This document shows, piece after piece, positions 12,901-23,413 of a stretch of DNA of 64,000 nucleotides (positions within the stretch are counted from its first letter, which is position 1; every line of letters starts with the position of its first letter). The notes under the pieces are model-generated. The model was given only the letters and a program-made list of their open reading frames with translations. It ran no database searches and was not told the DNA's origin. The position numbers were made by a program, and so were the translations under genes. The DNA comes from Tricholoma matsutake. Taxonomy: Eukaryota > Basidiomycota > Agaricomycetes > Agaricales > Tricholomataceae. The DNA is taken from the NCBI GenBank assembly GCA_026075535.2, contig AP026543.1:6944001-7008000 (forward strand), written 5' to 3'.

Positions 12901-14029
12901 GAGACCATGGGAGTCAATTGGAATGGATTTTATCGGACCCTTCCCAGAGTCCGATGGATTTGACTACCTTTGGGTAATTATATGTCGTCTGTCTTCCATG
13001 GTTCACCTTATCCTGGTGAACACGACGACGACAGCATCGCAACTATCTCCCATCTTCATGAAGGAGATTGTCCATTTGCATGGACTACCTGGCTCGATCA
13101 TTTGTGATTGAGACTCTAAATTCACGTCCAAATGGTGGTGTGAAATCCACCGTATCTTGGACGTAAAGATACTCATGTCCACGTCATTCCATCCTCAGAC
13201 AGACAGAATGACAGAACACGCAAACCGTTTGATCACTCAAATCCTCCAAGCATTCGTTGCGTCCAATCAGAGAGATTGGGTAAAGTTCCTCTCTCTCATA
13301 GAGTTTGCAATAAACTCTACCATTAACAGAGCAACGGGTATGGCCCCGTTTGAAATCAACTATGGATTCTTGCCTCGCATGATGCAAGAACTTCCTTCTA
13401 CAGAACGCATTCCTCCCGGATTGCATACTTTCGCAATGAGTGCACTGCGAAACATGGCGATGGCCCATGATAGCATCATCGCTGAAAGAGTCTTTCAGTG
13501 GCACTATGCTAACAAGCATCAGCGCGAGGAGCCCGATATCAAACAAGGAGACCTTGTTTACCTTTCCACCAAAAATCTTGCATTGCCAAAGGGATGTGCA
13601 AGTAAGCTGCTACCTAAATTTGTAGGACCCTACAAGGTCCTACAAGCTTTACCCAAAAAATCCAGCTATGTGCTGGATCTTCCCAGCGAGTTGAAATGCT
13701 GGCGTATACACCAGCATTTCCACGTGAGCCTACTAAGGCCTCACCACCCTAATGATGACTCGTTGTTTCCCAACAGGCATTATCCTGACGCGTATGACTT
13801 CGGTGCCCCAGATGACACCAAATGGTACGTCGAAGAAATCACGGCTCACAAGTGGTGTGGCCGTACCGTCCAGTTTGAAGTCAAGTAAAGTCTGGGAGAC
13901 ACCACTTGGGAACCTTTAGCGAACTGCAACAATCTTGCAGCTCTAGACGCTTATCTGGCACTGATGGGTGCCAGAGACTGGCAAGAATTGCCAAAATGCA
14001 CAGGAACTCCTGCACGTCGACGAACTTAG
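6987..14029 (+). pseudogene. Gag-pol polyprotein of G1, broken by TGA stops and a frameshift
   Basis: One reading frame runs from the ATG at 6987 to about 12293 and continues in another frame from about 12340 to 14029. The order is: a long low-complexity gag N-terminus; a retrotransposon gag domain (8500-9050); a Cys/His knuckle CYSCGGPHYSTDKGC near 9363; an aspartic protease (LLDSGCMSDS near 10025); reverse transcriptase (about 10900-11430); RNase H (about 11790-12090); an integrase with a zinc region and a D-D-E core (12700-13350); and a chromodomain-like end (YVEEITAHKW ... FEVK near 13825-13885). In-frame TGA codons lie at 7539, 7777, 9144, 10401, 11358, 11589, 11733, 12078, 12869 and 13109, with TAA at 12294 and 13886. 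The RT box reads YLDN instead of YLDD. The element is inactive as it stands. Confidence 0.9.
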
Positions 14030-14153
14030 CTACTTCGAAATTTTGAAGTCACATTGGGTGGGTAACTGTCCAGCAGATTTCAAACTCCACAACTGTACAT
14101 CACAACGCGTGGAGTTTCAAATTTTTTCTTCCTTCATCGCTTGGTACATTACC

Positions 14154-16542
14154 ATGGCGAGTATTCCACCAGACAAGGACGACCCCATGGGGGACGATTT
14201 CAATGACAAAGAACCTAGCCAGACGTGCGAGACGGGCCCCAGTGGCCAGTCTCAAAGGGGAAAGGAGAAGCAGAGAGAGCTCGAGCAGCAGCAACACTCA
14301 ACACCATCGCTTGCCAAGCCCTGGCAAGATCAAAGAAGCCATCAGCGCTAGCAGACATTCTGCTAGAGAAGAACAAAACCGGCGAGCTGGTGTGGGCACC
14401 AGCTCTTCCGCTACCGGAAATTGGAGGATTGACAGTGAAGGCATCATCCTTCACCGAGGCACTTGCAACATCTGCAAGAGCTATGCTTTACACATGTACA
14501 CCCACGTGTACGACCAAGATGATGAATATTTCGACACAAAGAAGTGTCGAGATTCGGAAATTAACTCTGGCGCTCTCACCAGAGCCAATCATGTTTATGA
14601 TGAATACAAAAAAGATATTGCTGCCCTCCAGGATACCATCCAGAACCTGGAGGATGAGAATGAGCACCTGCACGAGCAGCTCAATGGACATTCATCCAAG
14701 CGAGCTCGTACTCGTGAACCCTCTCCTTACCCTGACAGACCTCAGGGTAATTCGTATGCTGGTGCAGCCTCTCGGCCTGCTCCACCTCCTGCTCCCCGCC
14801 CCATCATCCCCGACGAGGATGTTAACATGAATGAGGTCTACCCACCTCTTCCTAACCTTCCACCCCCAAGATATACATTCTCGGGCCCTGATGTTCCCAG
14901 GACGGTGAACTGGAAACCAGCTCCCAAGCTGCATGGCCAAGTTCCTACGTCCATTCCTCAGAACACTGAGGAATTTGATAGCTGGTCCCGGATGGCCCAC
15001 ACCTCCGGGAACTTCGCAATGTTGGAACGAATGCGCGAGTACATGCGGTTCGTCAATGACACTCCTTCAGGGGCTCGAACGCCCCTGATGACTTATGCCC
15101 TTGCCCACTGGAGATTACCCAGTTGGCTCCCTGTTCAAATGCAGTCAGCTCGAGGATTACACCAACTCAATGACCCTACTCACCTGGAGCAACCCTCGCT
15201 CCTGGATTCTGCTGAAACATGGGCGCAATTCATGCACCGACACCTGTACCAGTGGCGATTCCACCCTGGTACCCTACTAGACAAACAGAGGGTCTCCCTC
15301 CCACACATCAGGGGACAACTCCTGCTTCATCAACAGATTCCTTCAGGGCTCTCCCCTGAAGCCAAACTACTTCTCTACCTTCATATTGCAGAGGTACTAG
15401 CCACGCTGGGATTGTACCAACAGATTTGAGAGCGTGAACGCCTCTCACTGTCCCCCATGCGCCATCGGCAGCCCATGCCAATCAGCAGCAATGCAATTTC
15501 CCTCGAGGATGTTGTATGACACCTCGCTTCTATGGGAGTCTCGGATGAGGAAGTCCAAGAAGGTTCTCACTATGCCATCGGCTGGCTTACAGCGATGGCT
15601 ACTGCCAGCTCTTCCCATTTGGAAGAGTCTTCTACCACTGCAGACATCGTAAGACGTCTGCAGCAACATCAAAATACCCATTCAGAGGACGCTCCTCTGA
15701 TGTCTGAACCCTGGTGGTGGATCGCTGGGCCTAACAATGTGGCCCTTCGAGAGCCATGAAGAAAAAGAAAAAGAGAATCCACCGCTCCCACCAGGGGTGG
15801 AGCTCCCTCTCATTCAGGGCAACCTCGCCCTGAATCAATGACTTCCACTGCCCCATCCTCTGGATTCTCCGCTGGACTATCTGCATCTATGCACGTGAGC
15901 ACCTCTTGCGTGGACATCCAACCCCCTGCCAGCACCAGACCTTCGTATCTGTCTGGCTGGCATCCAACTCCTCCAGAGGAATATTCCCTGGAGAACAATC
16001 CGAACTCAGGATGGTCCGGATCCCCCCTCATTGTCAAGGTGACTCAAGGCCAGAAGAAGGCCTTGAAGAGAGCTAGGAGAGTCGCTGCTGGCATCCCTCC
16101 TAATGGGCACAAGAAGCCCGTTAGCAAATTCACTCCAGTCGCGTCTACCAAGCCGCAAAAAGTTAGAGACGCTGAGGACAACGGTGATACCACCGACTCC
16201 ATCTCTTCATCCGATGATGAAACATTCACTGTCAATAAGTCCACCATCAATAAGGACTATTTCCCTCTTGATGAAGGGCAAATGACAGACACCTCGGCTC
16301 TGGGGAACTCCCCAGAGACACCCATATCCCAATTGTCTTCATTGGCATCAAACAACAAAACGACCCTGCTTTCTTCCGCACCCAATTATGAGTGCGAAGA
16401 CCCCGTACCCACAACTCCGGAGGAAGTTAGACATATGATAGTCGACGTCAACCTCCCCGATTCCTCGTCGAACCTCGACAAGTCCAACATATCATCGTTG
16501 AGCCTCGACGATACCCACATCCCCGATGACCCTACTAAATAA
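14154..16542 (+). pseudogene. ORF3 of G1: extra non-env gene with Cys/His motif and coiled coil
   Basis: This third gene sits between integrase and the 3' LTR. The best start is ACCATGG at 14154 (MASIPPDKDDPMGDDF). The frame then shifts by one base near 14320 and continues to 16542, about 790 aa. In order it shows: a charged N-terminus; a Cys/His motif CNICKSYALHMYTH (near 14464); a coiled coil (about 14600-14690) containing AALQDTIQNLEDENEHLHEQ; a basic patch SSKRARTRE; a proline-rich linker; a helical region with many Trp (about 14970-15420); and an acidic, Ser-rich C-terminus with a basic block KKALKRARRVAAG (near 16055). There is no signal peptide or membrane helix, so it is not env. TGA stops at 15427, 15517 and 15757 fall where Arg would fit. 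Function unknown; basic blocks suggest nuclear or nucleic-acid contact. Confidence 0.75.
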
Positions 16543-16677
16543 GGTCATCGCATTTTTTAATAAACAAACAAATTGATTCACCTCGTCGTACCCCGACGAT
16601 ACCCACATGCCAGATGATACTCTCTTCGAGATTGTCTACTTACTCAAAACATTATGCTTCTCCCCTGGATGAAGCCT

Positions 16678-16688
16678 AAGGGGGAGGG
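16678..16688 (+). other. Polypurine tract of G1
   Basis: AAGGGGGAGGG lies directly before the 3' LTR and should prime plus-strand DNA synthesis. Confidence 0.8.
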
Positions 16689-16886
16689 TGTGGTGACCAG
16701 GGGCTTGACCCCACATTTGTATATATTATATTTCTTTGCTATTGACCTGGCTGGCCCCTATAAAGGGACCAGCCTTCTATTTTACATAAGTGATCCTTTA
16801 CTACCACCTCGAGTACACACGATAATATACGTTATTCGTGTTTAGCTCCTGCGTGATCTTAACGGACCCCCCTCCAACTCACAACA
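16689..16886 (+). repeat. 3' LTR of gypsy element G1
   Basis: This copy is 198 bp, the same length as the 5' LTR. It keeps CG where the 5' copy has TG or CA at five or more sites, for example CTCGAG here against CTCAAG near 6660. Confidence 0.92.
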
Positions 16887-17349
16887 CTGTATCTGCAGAA
16901 AACATTAAACATGTAATTTTTTTATGTGTTTCCTAGGGATACATGTGTAACCATGGTAATCCCTTTGTTCTTTGCATGTATCCATAAAAAACACATAATA
17001 AAACATATGTCAAGTGTTTTCTGCAGATACAGCCATAATTACATAAAAAGTGTTTCCTTAACTTACACAAAGGGAACATGAAAAATGTTTCTAGAAGGGA
17101 TCTGAAAGAAACATTGTAGAATACACCTTTTATGTTCCTTGTAGATACAGCTTGGATACATGTAAAATATTTCCCTGACATTTCTTTTACATACATATTA
17201 AGAATATCCAAAGGATATATACATCAGAAGTCTTAAAACAAGTTTCTAAGGCTGTGTTTCTGTGGGAAACACAGGTCAGCCCCAGTAGTGGATACAGCTT
17301 GGATACATGTAAAATATGTCTTTAGTATTTCTTCTAAATACATCTTGAG

Positions 17350-17610
17350 TGTTGAAATTAATTACCAATATTGTTGCATGTGCATATTCTCCCACATTAA
17401 TTACCAATATTGATACATGTTTCATATGCATATTCCTCTGGAGTCATGTGATATCCTTACTATTATGTATATAAGGAGAACCTGTACTATAGTAGGAATA
17501 TAGTGTTCTTACCTCTGCTAACCCTAGCTGTAAGTCTAAGTAAACCCCAGGTAGGTTGTAAGGAATGTGTTGTCTCTTCCACTGTGCAGCGTATATAGTC
17601 TGCTCCAACA
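17350..17610 (+). repeat. 5' LTR of copia element C1
   Basis: TGTTGAAATT...GCTCCAACA, 261 bp. It contains an internal direct repeat of ATTAATTACCAATATTG about 45 bp apart and a TATA-like TATGTATATAAGG near 17465. Confidence 0.95.
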
Positions 17611-17622
17611 GGTTATGGGCCC
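17611..17622 (+). other. Primer-binding site of C1, complementary to the initiator tRNA anticodon arm
   Basis: GGTTATGGGCCC follows the LTR directly. It is complementary to the anticodon stem-loop of eukaryotic initiator tRNA-Met (GGGCCCATAACC), not to a tRNA 3' end. Drosophila copia is known to use such a half-tRNA primer. Confidence 0.65.
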
Positions 17623-17838
17623 TGCTGGGCACGTCGTGAACGTGCCTTAATTGGCTGCGAACGACGTTGACTTCATCGTCTCCAAATTATAACCTTGCGC
17701 TCCCTGCGAGCTGCACATAAAACCTAGGTTGACTAGGGTTAACCACTCTGAAGGAGTGTTTTCTCCTTAGAACGTTAAACGTGTTTTATTGAGTAAAAAG
17801 ACTGATTGAGCGCTTTTAACAGCTGCCACCACAAAATC

Positions 17839-20800
17839 ATGTCTTCAACTCTTGAGAAACTCATTCAAACTTTCGACAGATCAAATTACATTCAATGGGC
17901 CGACTCAATGAAGGTGTGGCTCAGGTCTCAGGGCCTCTGGCAAATAACTAGTGGGGCAGAGCAAAAACCGCCCCCGGTGCCTCCCTTGACGGCGACGAAC
18001 GCTACTTTGGTAGCGGATGCTAATGCCAAGCTCCAGACCTGGAGCAACAAAAATGACCAGGCCATTGGTAGCCTAGTGCTCCACCTGGCCCCCTCCATTC
18101 GGCAGCGTGCCAACTCAAAGGACACTGCTGAGGAGGTGTGGGATCTCATCCGCACCGATTATGGTGTGGATGGCCCCTCCCAAGTCTTCGCGGACTTTAG
18201 GTCCGCAATAGCGATCAAGATCCCGGCTGTGAACCTCGCACCGGAGATTGCTAGAATGGCAGACAAATTTGAGCGCCTTACGGCTGCTAACGTCGCCATC
18301 CCCGAGCTAGTGCAAGCAATGATTCTACTTGCTGCGATGCCGCGCGAGTACGATTCCTTGTCTGCAACGGTCCTTAACACGACCGCTACTAGCGCCTTGA
18401 CATTTAAACATGTCAAGGACTCCATTGTTGCTGAAGCCTCAAGGTGCACAGCAGTAGGAAAGCCCGCTGGCCAGCCTCAGGCCAACAAACTTTCCGCTGT
18501 TAAACGCAAAGGGGGAAACCCCAAATGGCAGCCCAAAGAAGGGCAAAACAGCAACGGAGACTCGTCCCGAAAGCATGGACAACGTGGGGACAGAAAGACT
18601 AAGGAGGAGAAGCCGAAGGATAAACATACCCACCTCGCCTCCAAAGCCTATACCACCATAAATGGTAATGGCACCATCATACCGCCGATGCCGCTTATAC
18701 AGCGCATCGAAAGATGCGAACACACTCCCACAAGGGATCCTCGCCGCCGACCGCCTGCACAGGCATATATGGGCATGGCCTCTACCTCTCGTTCAGTTTA
18801 TGCCGAATATCAGCAAGCTCGAGACACCCTCGAGCAAATGCAACTTCTGCGCAGCGCGAAAAATCTGCGACCGCTGGAAGAGCACCTGACAGTGCGAGAA
18901 GGAAAGAGAAGAAGGATAGAACCAGAACCTGAGTCTAGGATCGAGGAGGTAGAAGATGATACCGTCTCCCTCGGATCTGAACCTCCGGTGTCTGATGAGG
19001 AAGTGTGGAAAGCCGTCGATGAAATGCTCATCGATGAACCCCTTGATACAGGGGCGTATGATGACAGGTCAGTCCTTTTCCCTGCCACAAGCACTAAGAT
19101 TAATATTCCTATGAATACAGCGAACTTTTCATGTGAAATTTTACCGCTATTAAATGTATCATGGAATTATTTAGATCTTAATATATGTGCTATGTGTGCA
19201 AAGGGAGATTGTAAGAAAGGTGCCAACTGGATCATGGATTCAGGCGCATCAAAACACTTCACTGGTGAAATAAAAGATTTCGCTTCTTACGAGCCTTTAC
19301 CGAGAAAGGACTCTACCTTGGTCCAAACGGCCACTGGTACTACTCATATAGTAGGAAAAGGAGCAGTCTTCATTAAACACCAGGTAGTATGTCATGGGAA
19401 GTCAGAGACATGTGAAACGCGGTTATACCCCGTCTACTACATACCCGACATTAATACTCGATTGATGTCAATGGGGGTCTTTTTACAAGACGGAAGTGAT
19501 GTGCGTGGTTCCTCCACACACATTTCATTTATCGAGCATGGAAACCCAATCATGCATTGTGTCCCTCTAAGGAGGAATGACACGATCTATTGGGCTCGGA
19601 CTCATATATTGAGCACCAAAAAGGTTAATGTCACAACCATTTATGTCGCTGACTACTTGACTTGGCATAGGCGACTTGGACACCCATCCAAAGAGGTGCT
19701 AGAGAAAATGCCTAAAAGCACCATAAAATTCCCAAGGAATTTAATTATTCCTAAAGACAAAATTATATGTCCAGGGTGTGCAGAAGGGAAAATGACCTCA
19801 AAATCTTTTCCCAAGTCAGACTCACGAGCTGACAAATCCTTTGAATTAATACATTCGGACCTAAAGGAACTCCTGGTACTATTGTACCACAAACATAAAT
19901 ACTTCATTGTATTTCTTGATGACAAAACTTGGGTCCAATGTCTCAGAAAGAAATCTGATGCTGCTGCAGCGATTAGACAATTTCAAGCGATGGCTAAAAC
20001 CCAATATGGCGCTACAATCAAGCGCTGGCGTGTCGATCCAGGGGGGGAGTTCAAGGATCGTGAGCTACAAAAACAGCTCAAGGACTTAGGCATCAAAATA
20101 GAGATGTCTGCACCCCATGTTCATCAACAGAATGGGCGCGCAGAGCGCACCATAAGGACAATAATGGAAAAGTCGCAAACCTTGCGATTCACCGCTTGTC
20201 TACCACAATCATGGTGGGAATTTTGCATAGAACATGCAACACATTTATACAACCAAACCCCAATAAGGCGCCTGAAATGGCTGACACCTTTTGAGGACCT
20301 GACAAAGGTCCGCCCAGATCTAAACAATCTGAAGGTCTTCGGTTGTGGTGCTTATGTCTATCTACCAAAGGAAAAATGTCCAACAACATTATCTCCTCGA
20401 TCGGAGTTAATGACGTACCTTGGAGTAGAAGATGGCATTAAAGCATATTGTTTCATGCGACAAAATGGCGCAATATTCATTGGTGCCATGGCACTATTTG
20501 ATGAAACGATGTTCCCATGCTGTCCCGGAGCTAAAACTCCTGCCAAGACAGACCTTGGTGATTTTCCACCTCCAGAACCAGAAGATGACGACCACTCATC
20601 TGGAACAGATGGCGATGACCCTATACCGCCACAAAATCCGCCCCTTCCTCCATCATTAGAAGATGATGATGATGATTTACCAAGCGAGCAAAAGGTGCAT
20701 GACGATGCGACTAACGCTCCTCCTCCGCCGCCTCCAGTTAACACTGAGGACTTTTGTCCAAGACGTGAAGATCAACAGGAATGGCAGCAATTGCCCCGTC

Positions 20801-22689
20801 GATCAGGCAGGCAGAGGAAAATCCCAAACCGTCCTGGCAATACCTATGGAGAACAGCGACTCCCCTCTGACATAGAGAGAGACATTGTGCATGATTGATA
20901 TTGGAAGAAGTCTGTGGGTCAAGATTCGGATCATAACCGAACACGACCACGACCTCAACAGCAAGAACCGGTTGCTGGACTGAGTTCGGCACCCCACGAG
21001 AGTGTGCCCGATTCCAATAATCAAGAACATGATTACCCAATGGGGGAACCAGACAAAGCAGGTTATATTAAAAAGATAACCAAGGAAGGTGGAGATGAGC
21101 TTATCCGCTGGCTGTTATCAAAAGCAGTCACACCATCAAGCGGAAAAAGCCTAGTTCCAAACCAATTTCGCGATATTGCGCGCCTACCCCGGCAGCAGCA
21201 ACTTGAGTGGAAACAGGCTTGTCGTGAAGAGTTAGAGGCTCTTCGCAAGCGACAAGTCTATGATATCGTCGATCTTCCACATGATCGGAAAACGATCAAA
21301 AATAGATGGGTTTTCTCCATGAAATCGGACGGAAGAAAACGAGCCAGACTCGTGGCCAAAGGCTTTTCACAAGTCGAAGGCGTTGACTTTGATGAGATTT
21401 TCTCACCAGTAGTCCACTACGAGACCGTACGCCTCATGTTTGCCCTTGCATCTCTAGAAGGCATGTATATGACCGGTCTAGATGTAAAAACCGCATTTTT
21501 ATATGGCAAACTTGATGAGGAGATCTATATGGATCAACCCGAGGGTTTCAGACTTGAGGGTAAAGAGCGCAAAGTAATGCGCTTACGCCGAGCATTGTAT
21601 GGCCTTAAACAGGCTTCACTAGCATGGTGGAAAGAGCTAGAGGCATTTATGCGCACCATTGGGTTTGTGCGCGCCAGCTCCGATGCCGGCATCTTCATAC
21701 ACAAGGATCCTAAGACAGGCAGCATCATTATTGCGCTAGTCTATGTAGACGATGGCTTGTTCATGGGCAAGAACAAGAAACTTGTGGATGAAAAGAAGAA
21801 TGCTTGCCTGAAGCATTGGGAGTGCCGTAGTACTGAAAAAGTCACGGAATTCTTAGGCATGCACATCACCCAGACCGCTACAAAAGTCAAACTCAATCAA
21901 ACAGAATATCTTGCCAAAGTGCTCGAGAGGTTCGAGATGACAAATGCCAAAGTTGCCCCCACTCCGCTCCCGACTGGCTACAAACCGTCGGAGAACACAG
22001 CGATGCCAAACGCGGCGCTTAGATTGAAATATCAGTCTATGATCGGATCTTTATTGTATCTGATGCTCGGAACGCGACCTGATATTGCTTACGCGGTAAT
22101 CAAGATGTCGCAATTCTCAGCTAATCCTAGCCAAGAACATCTAGACAAAGCAATGTACATAATGCGCTATCTGGTGGGAACCCAGAAGTACAGTATAGTC
22201 TATGATGGAGAGAAATCCGAGGGGCTGCAGGCCTTCACAGATTCTGATTGGGCAGCTGACACTGTCAAGCGCCGATCTACAACGGGTTACTTTGCTACTC
22301 TGGTGAGTGGCATTGTGTGCTGGCAGTCCCGTTTACAAAAAACTGTAGCACTGTCATCCACAGAAGCCAAATATATGGCTCTCTCCGACACTTGTTGGCA
22401 GATAGTGTGGATAGAGTCCTTATTCCAGGAACTTGGATATACACTGAAGCACGTACCAATCTGCGCTGATAATCAGGGATCCATCTTTATTGGATCAAAT
22501 CCAGTTCAGGAAAGAAGGACCAAACATATAGACATTCGCTACCACTACACCCACGAATGCATAGAAAATGACAAAGTCACAGTTGTTTTCATTGATAATC
22601 CGGCTGACATGTTCACAAAGAACCTTGGCGCCGTCCTATTCAGGAAATTTAGAGACTCTCTCAGAATTACTTTTGAGGTTCAAACTTAG
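17839..22689 (+). CDS. Copia gag-pol polyprotein of C1 with one in-frame TGA
   Basis: The ATG at 17839 (MSSTLEKLIQTFDRSNY) opens a copia polyprotein; an upstream TTG at 17806 is only an alternative codon. The order is gag (17840-18500), protease WIMDSGASKHF (near 19230), integrase with H-H-C-C zinc region (WHRRLGHPS...CPGCAEGK, 19660-19790) and catalytic core, a Pro/Asp-rich linker, reverse transcriptase (AFLYGKLDEEIY; YVDDGLFMG near 21745) and RNase H (DSDWAADTVKRRSTTGY, SSTEAKYMAL). The length of ~1616 codons fits one complete polyprotein. The single TGA at 20896-20898 lies in the disordered linker between integrase and RT, and the same frame continues to 22689. Either the copy is disabled by one mutation, or pol is made by readthrough. 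I favour mutation because it fits the window-wide CGA-to-TGA pattern. Confidence 0.9.
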
Positions 22690-22712
22690 CTGCTTAGAGC
22701 GCTTTACAGTTT

Positions 22713-22721
22713 GAGGGGGGG
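22713..22721 (+). other. Polypurine tract of C1
   Basis: GAGGGGGGG lies directly before the 3' LTR. Confidence 0.8.
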
Positions 22722-22982
22722 TGTTGAAATTAATTACCAATATTGTTGCATGTGCATATTCTCCCACATTAATTACCAATATTGATACATGTTTCATATG
22801 CATATTCCTCTGGAGTCATGTGATATCCTTACTATTATGTATATAAGGAGAACCTGTACTATAGTAGGAATATAGTGTTCTTACCTCTGCTAACCCTAGC
22901 TGTAAGTCTAAGTAAACCCCAGGTAGGTTGTAAGGAACGTGTTGTCTCTTCCACTGTGCAGCGTATATAGTCTGCTCCAACA
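22722..22982 (+). repeat. 3' LTR of copia element C1
   Basis: 261 bp, with one difference from the 5' LTR by eye. Confidence 0.95.
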
Positions 22983-23075
22983 TTGAGAATATCCAAAGGA
23001 TATACAAATCAGAAGTCTTTAAACATGTTTCTGAGGCTGTGTTTCTGTGGGAAACACAGGTCAGTCCCAGCAGTG

Positions 23076-23413
23076 TGTTGCCAATTTAAAAAAAAAATAA
23101 ACTCCAAAACAGGAATCTCATGGCCAGTCGACCTTCACCTCTCTATGTTAGGACAATGTTGAAGATGTTCTTGTTCTGCCATGTCAATGGCATCGCCCCC
23201 ATATACAAAAGTAATTATCTGGTCGCGCTTGACGACCTTCAAACCCTCACGTCAAAGTATCACTATCCCGAATGAACGCGTGCGGGACTATAAACCTTAT
23301 GGTCAGGCTGGGGTCGAAATGCAATCTGCTCCCTTTAGTACCTGGTTTCTGCGATAACAGCTTCGTCACGGGAAGCCCATCTCCGCATCCATCCATCCCC
23401 AGGTCTTACTGTC
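23076..23413. other. Upstream region of the DUF6699-like gene
   Basis: This is unique sequence between the outer MITE and the next gene. An A-tract (23089-23100) lies near the MITE end. I see no gene and no clear regulatory motif. Confidence 0.4.

Larger units (their letters stand above)
6538..16886 (+). mobile_element. Ty3/gypsy LTR retrotransposon, element G1 (with ORF3)
   Basis: Two 198-bp LTRs (6538-6735 and 16689-16886), both TGTGGTGACC...CACAACA, bound a 10.35-kb element. The 5-bp duplication CTGTA lies at 6533-6537 and 16887-16891. A polypurine tract AAGGGGGAGGG (16678-16688) abuts the 3' LTR. I see no convincing tRNA-complementary primer site after 6735. By eye the LTRs differ at about nine positions, at least five of them CpG transitions, so the insertion is older than copia element C1. 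The internal region codes gag-pol and then a separate ORF3. It is inserted in the inner MITE. Confidence 0.93.
6275..17290. mobile_element. Inner CACTA-like palindromic MITE, split by a gypsy element
   Basis: The element begins CACTACTGGGGCTGACC and ends with the inverse GGTCAGCCCCAGTAGTG. The 3-bp duplication GAT lies at 6272-6274 and 17291-17293. Its own DNA (6275-6537 and 16892-17290) is about 660 bp and folds into two long arms around a centre near 16920-16985. It is a sister copy of the outer MITE: the arms share TATCCTTTGGATATTC, the ACATGTATCCAAGCTGTATC stretch and the tip sequence. The ATG-containing open frames in its arms (for example 6354-6545 and 16933-17211) are shadows of the palindrome. 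Confidence 0.8.
17350..22982 (+). mobile_element. Ty1/copia LTR retrotransposon, element C1, nearly intact
   Basis: Two 261-bp LTRs (17350-17610 and 22722-22982) differ at one base by my comparison (TG in the 5' copy, CG in the 3' copy, at GGAA[T/C]GTG). The duplication TTGAG flanks the element at 17345-17349 and 22983-22987. It has a primer-binding site directly after the 5' LTR, a G-rich polypurine tract before the 3' LTR, and one gag-pol frame interrupted by one TGA. This is the youngest-looking insertion in the window. It sits in the right arm of the outer MITE. Confidence 0.95.
5774..23075. mobile_element. Outer CACTA-like palindromic MITE, now split by three insertions
   Basis: The ends read CACTGCTGGGA... 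and ...TCCCAGCAGTG, flanked by the 3-bp duplication TGT (5771-5773 and 23076-23078). CACTA/CACTG termini with 3-bp duplications fit the CACTA (En/Spm) superfamily. Without its insertions the element is about 645 bp (5774-6274, 17294-17349, 22988-23075). It is nearly one long inverted repeat folding around 6060-6130, with paired motifs such as TATCCTTTGGATATTC. It has no transposase and must be moved in trans. The left arm lacks about 10 bp (CTGACCTGTG-like) that the right arm keeps near its tip. Confidence 0.8.

Noticed and set aside
6987..14029. TGA as mutated Trp (TGG) codons in G1
   Set aside because: First reading suggested Trp, but motif comparison puts Arg at these sites (for example CD-x-DSKF, W-x-PLH, RI-x-EW), so CGA is the better ancestor.
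14154..16542. ORF3 of G1 as an env gene
   Set aside because: No signal peptide, no hydrophobic membrane segment and no Cys-rich ectodomain.
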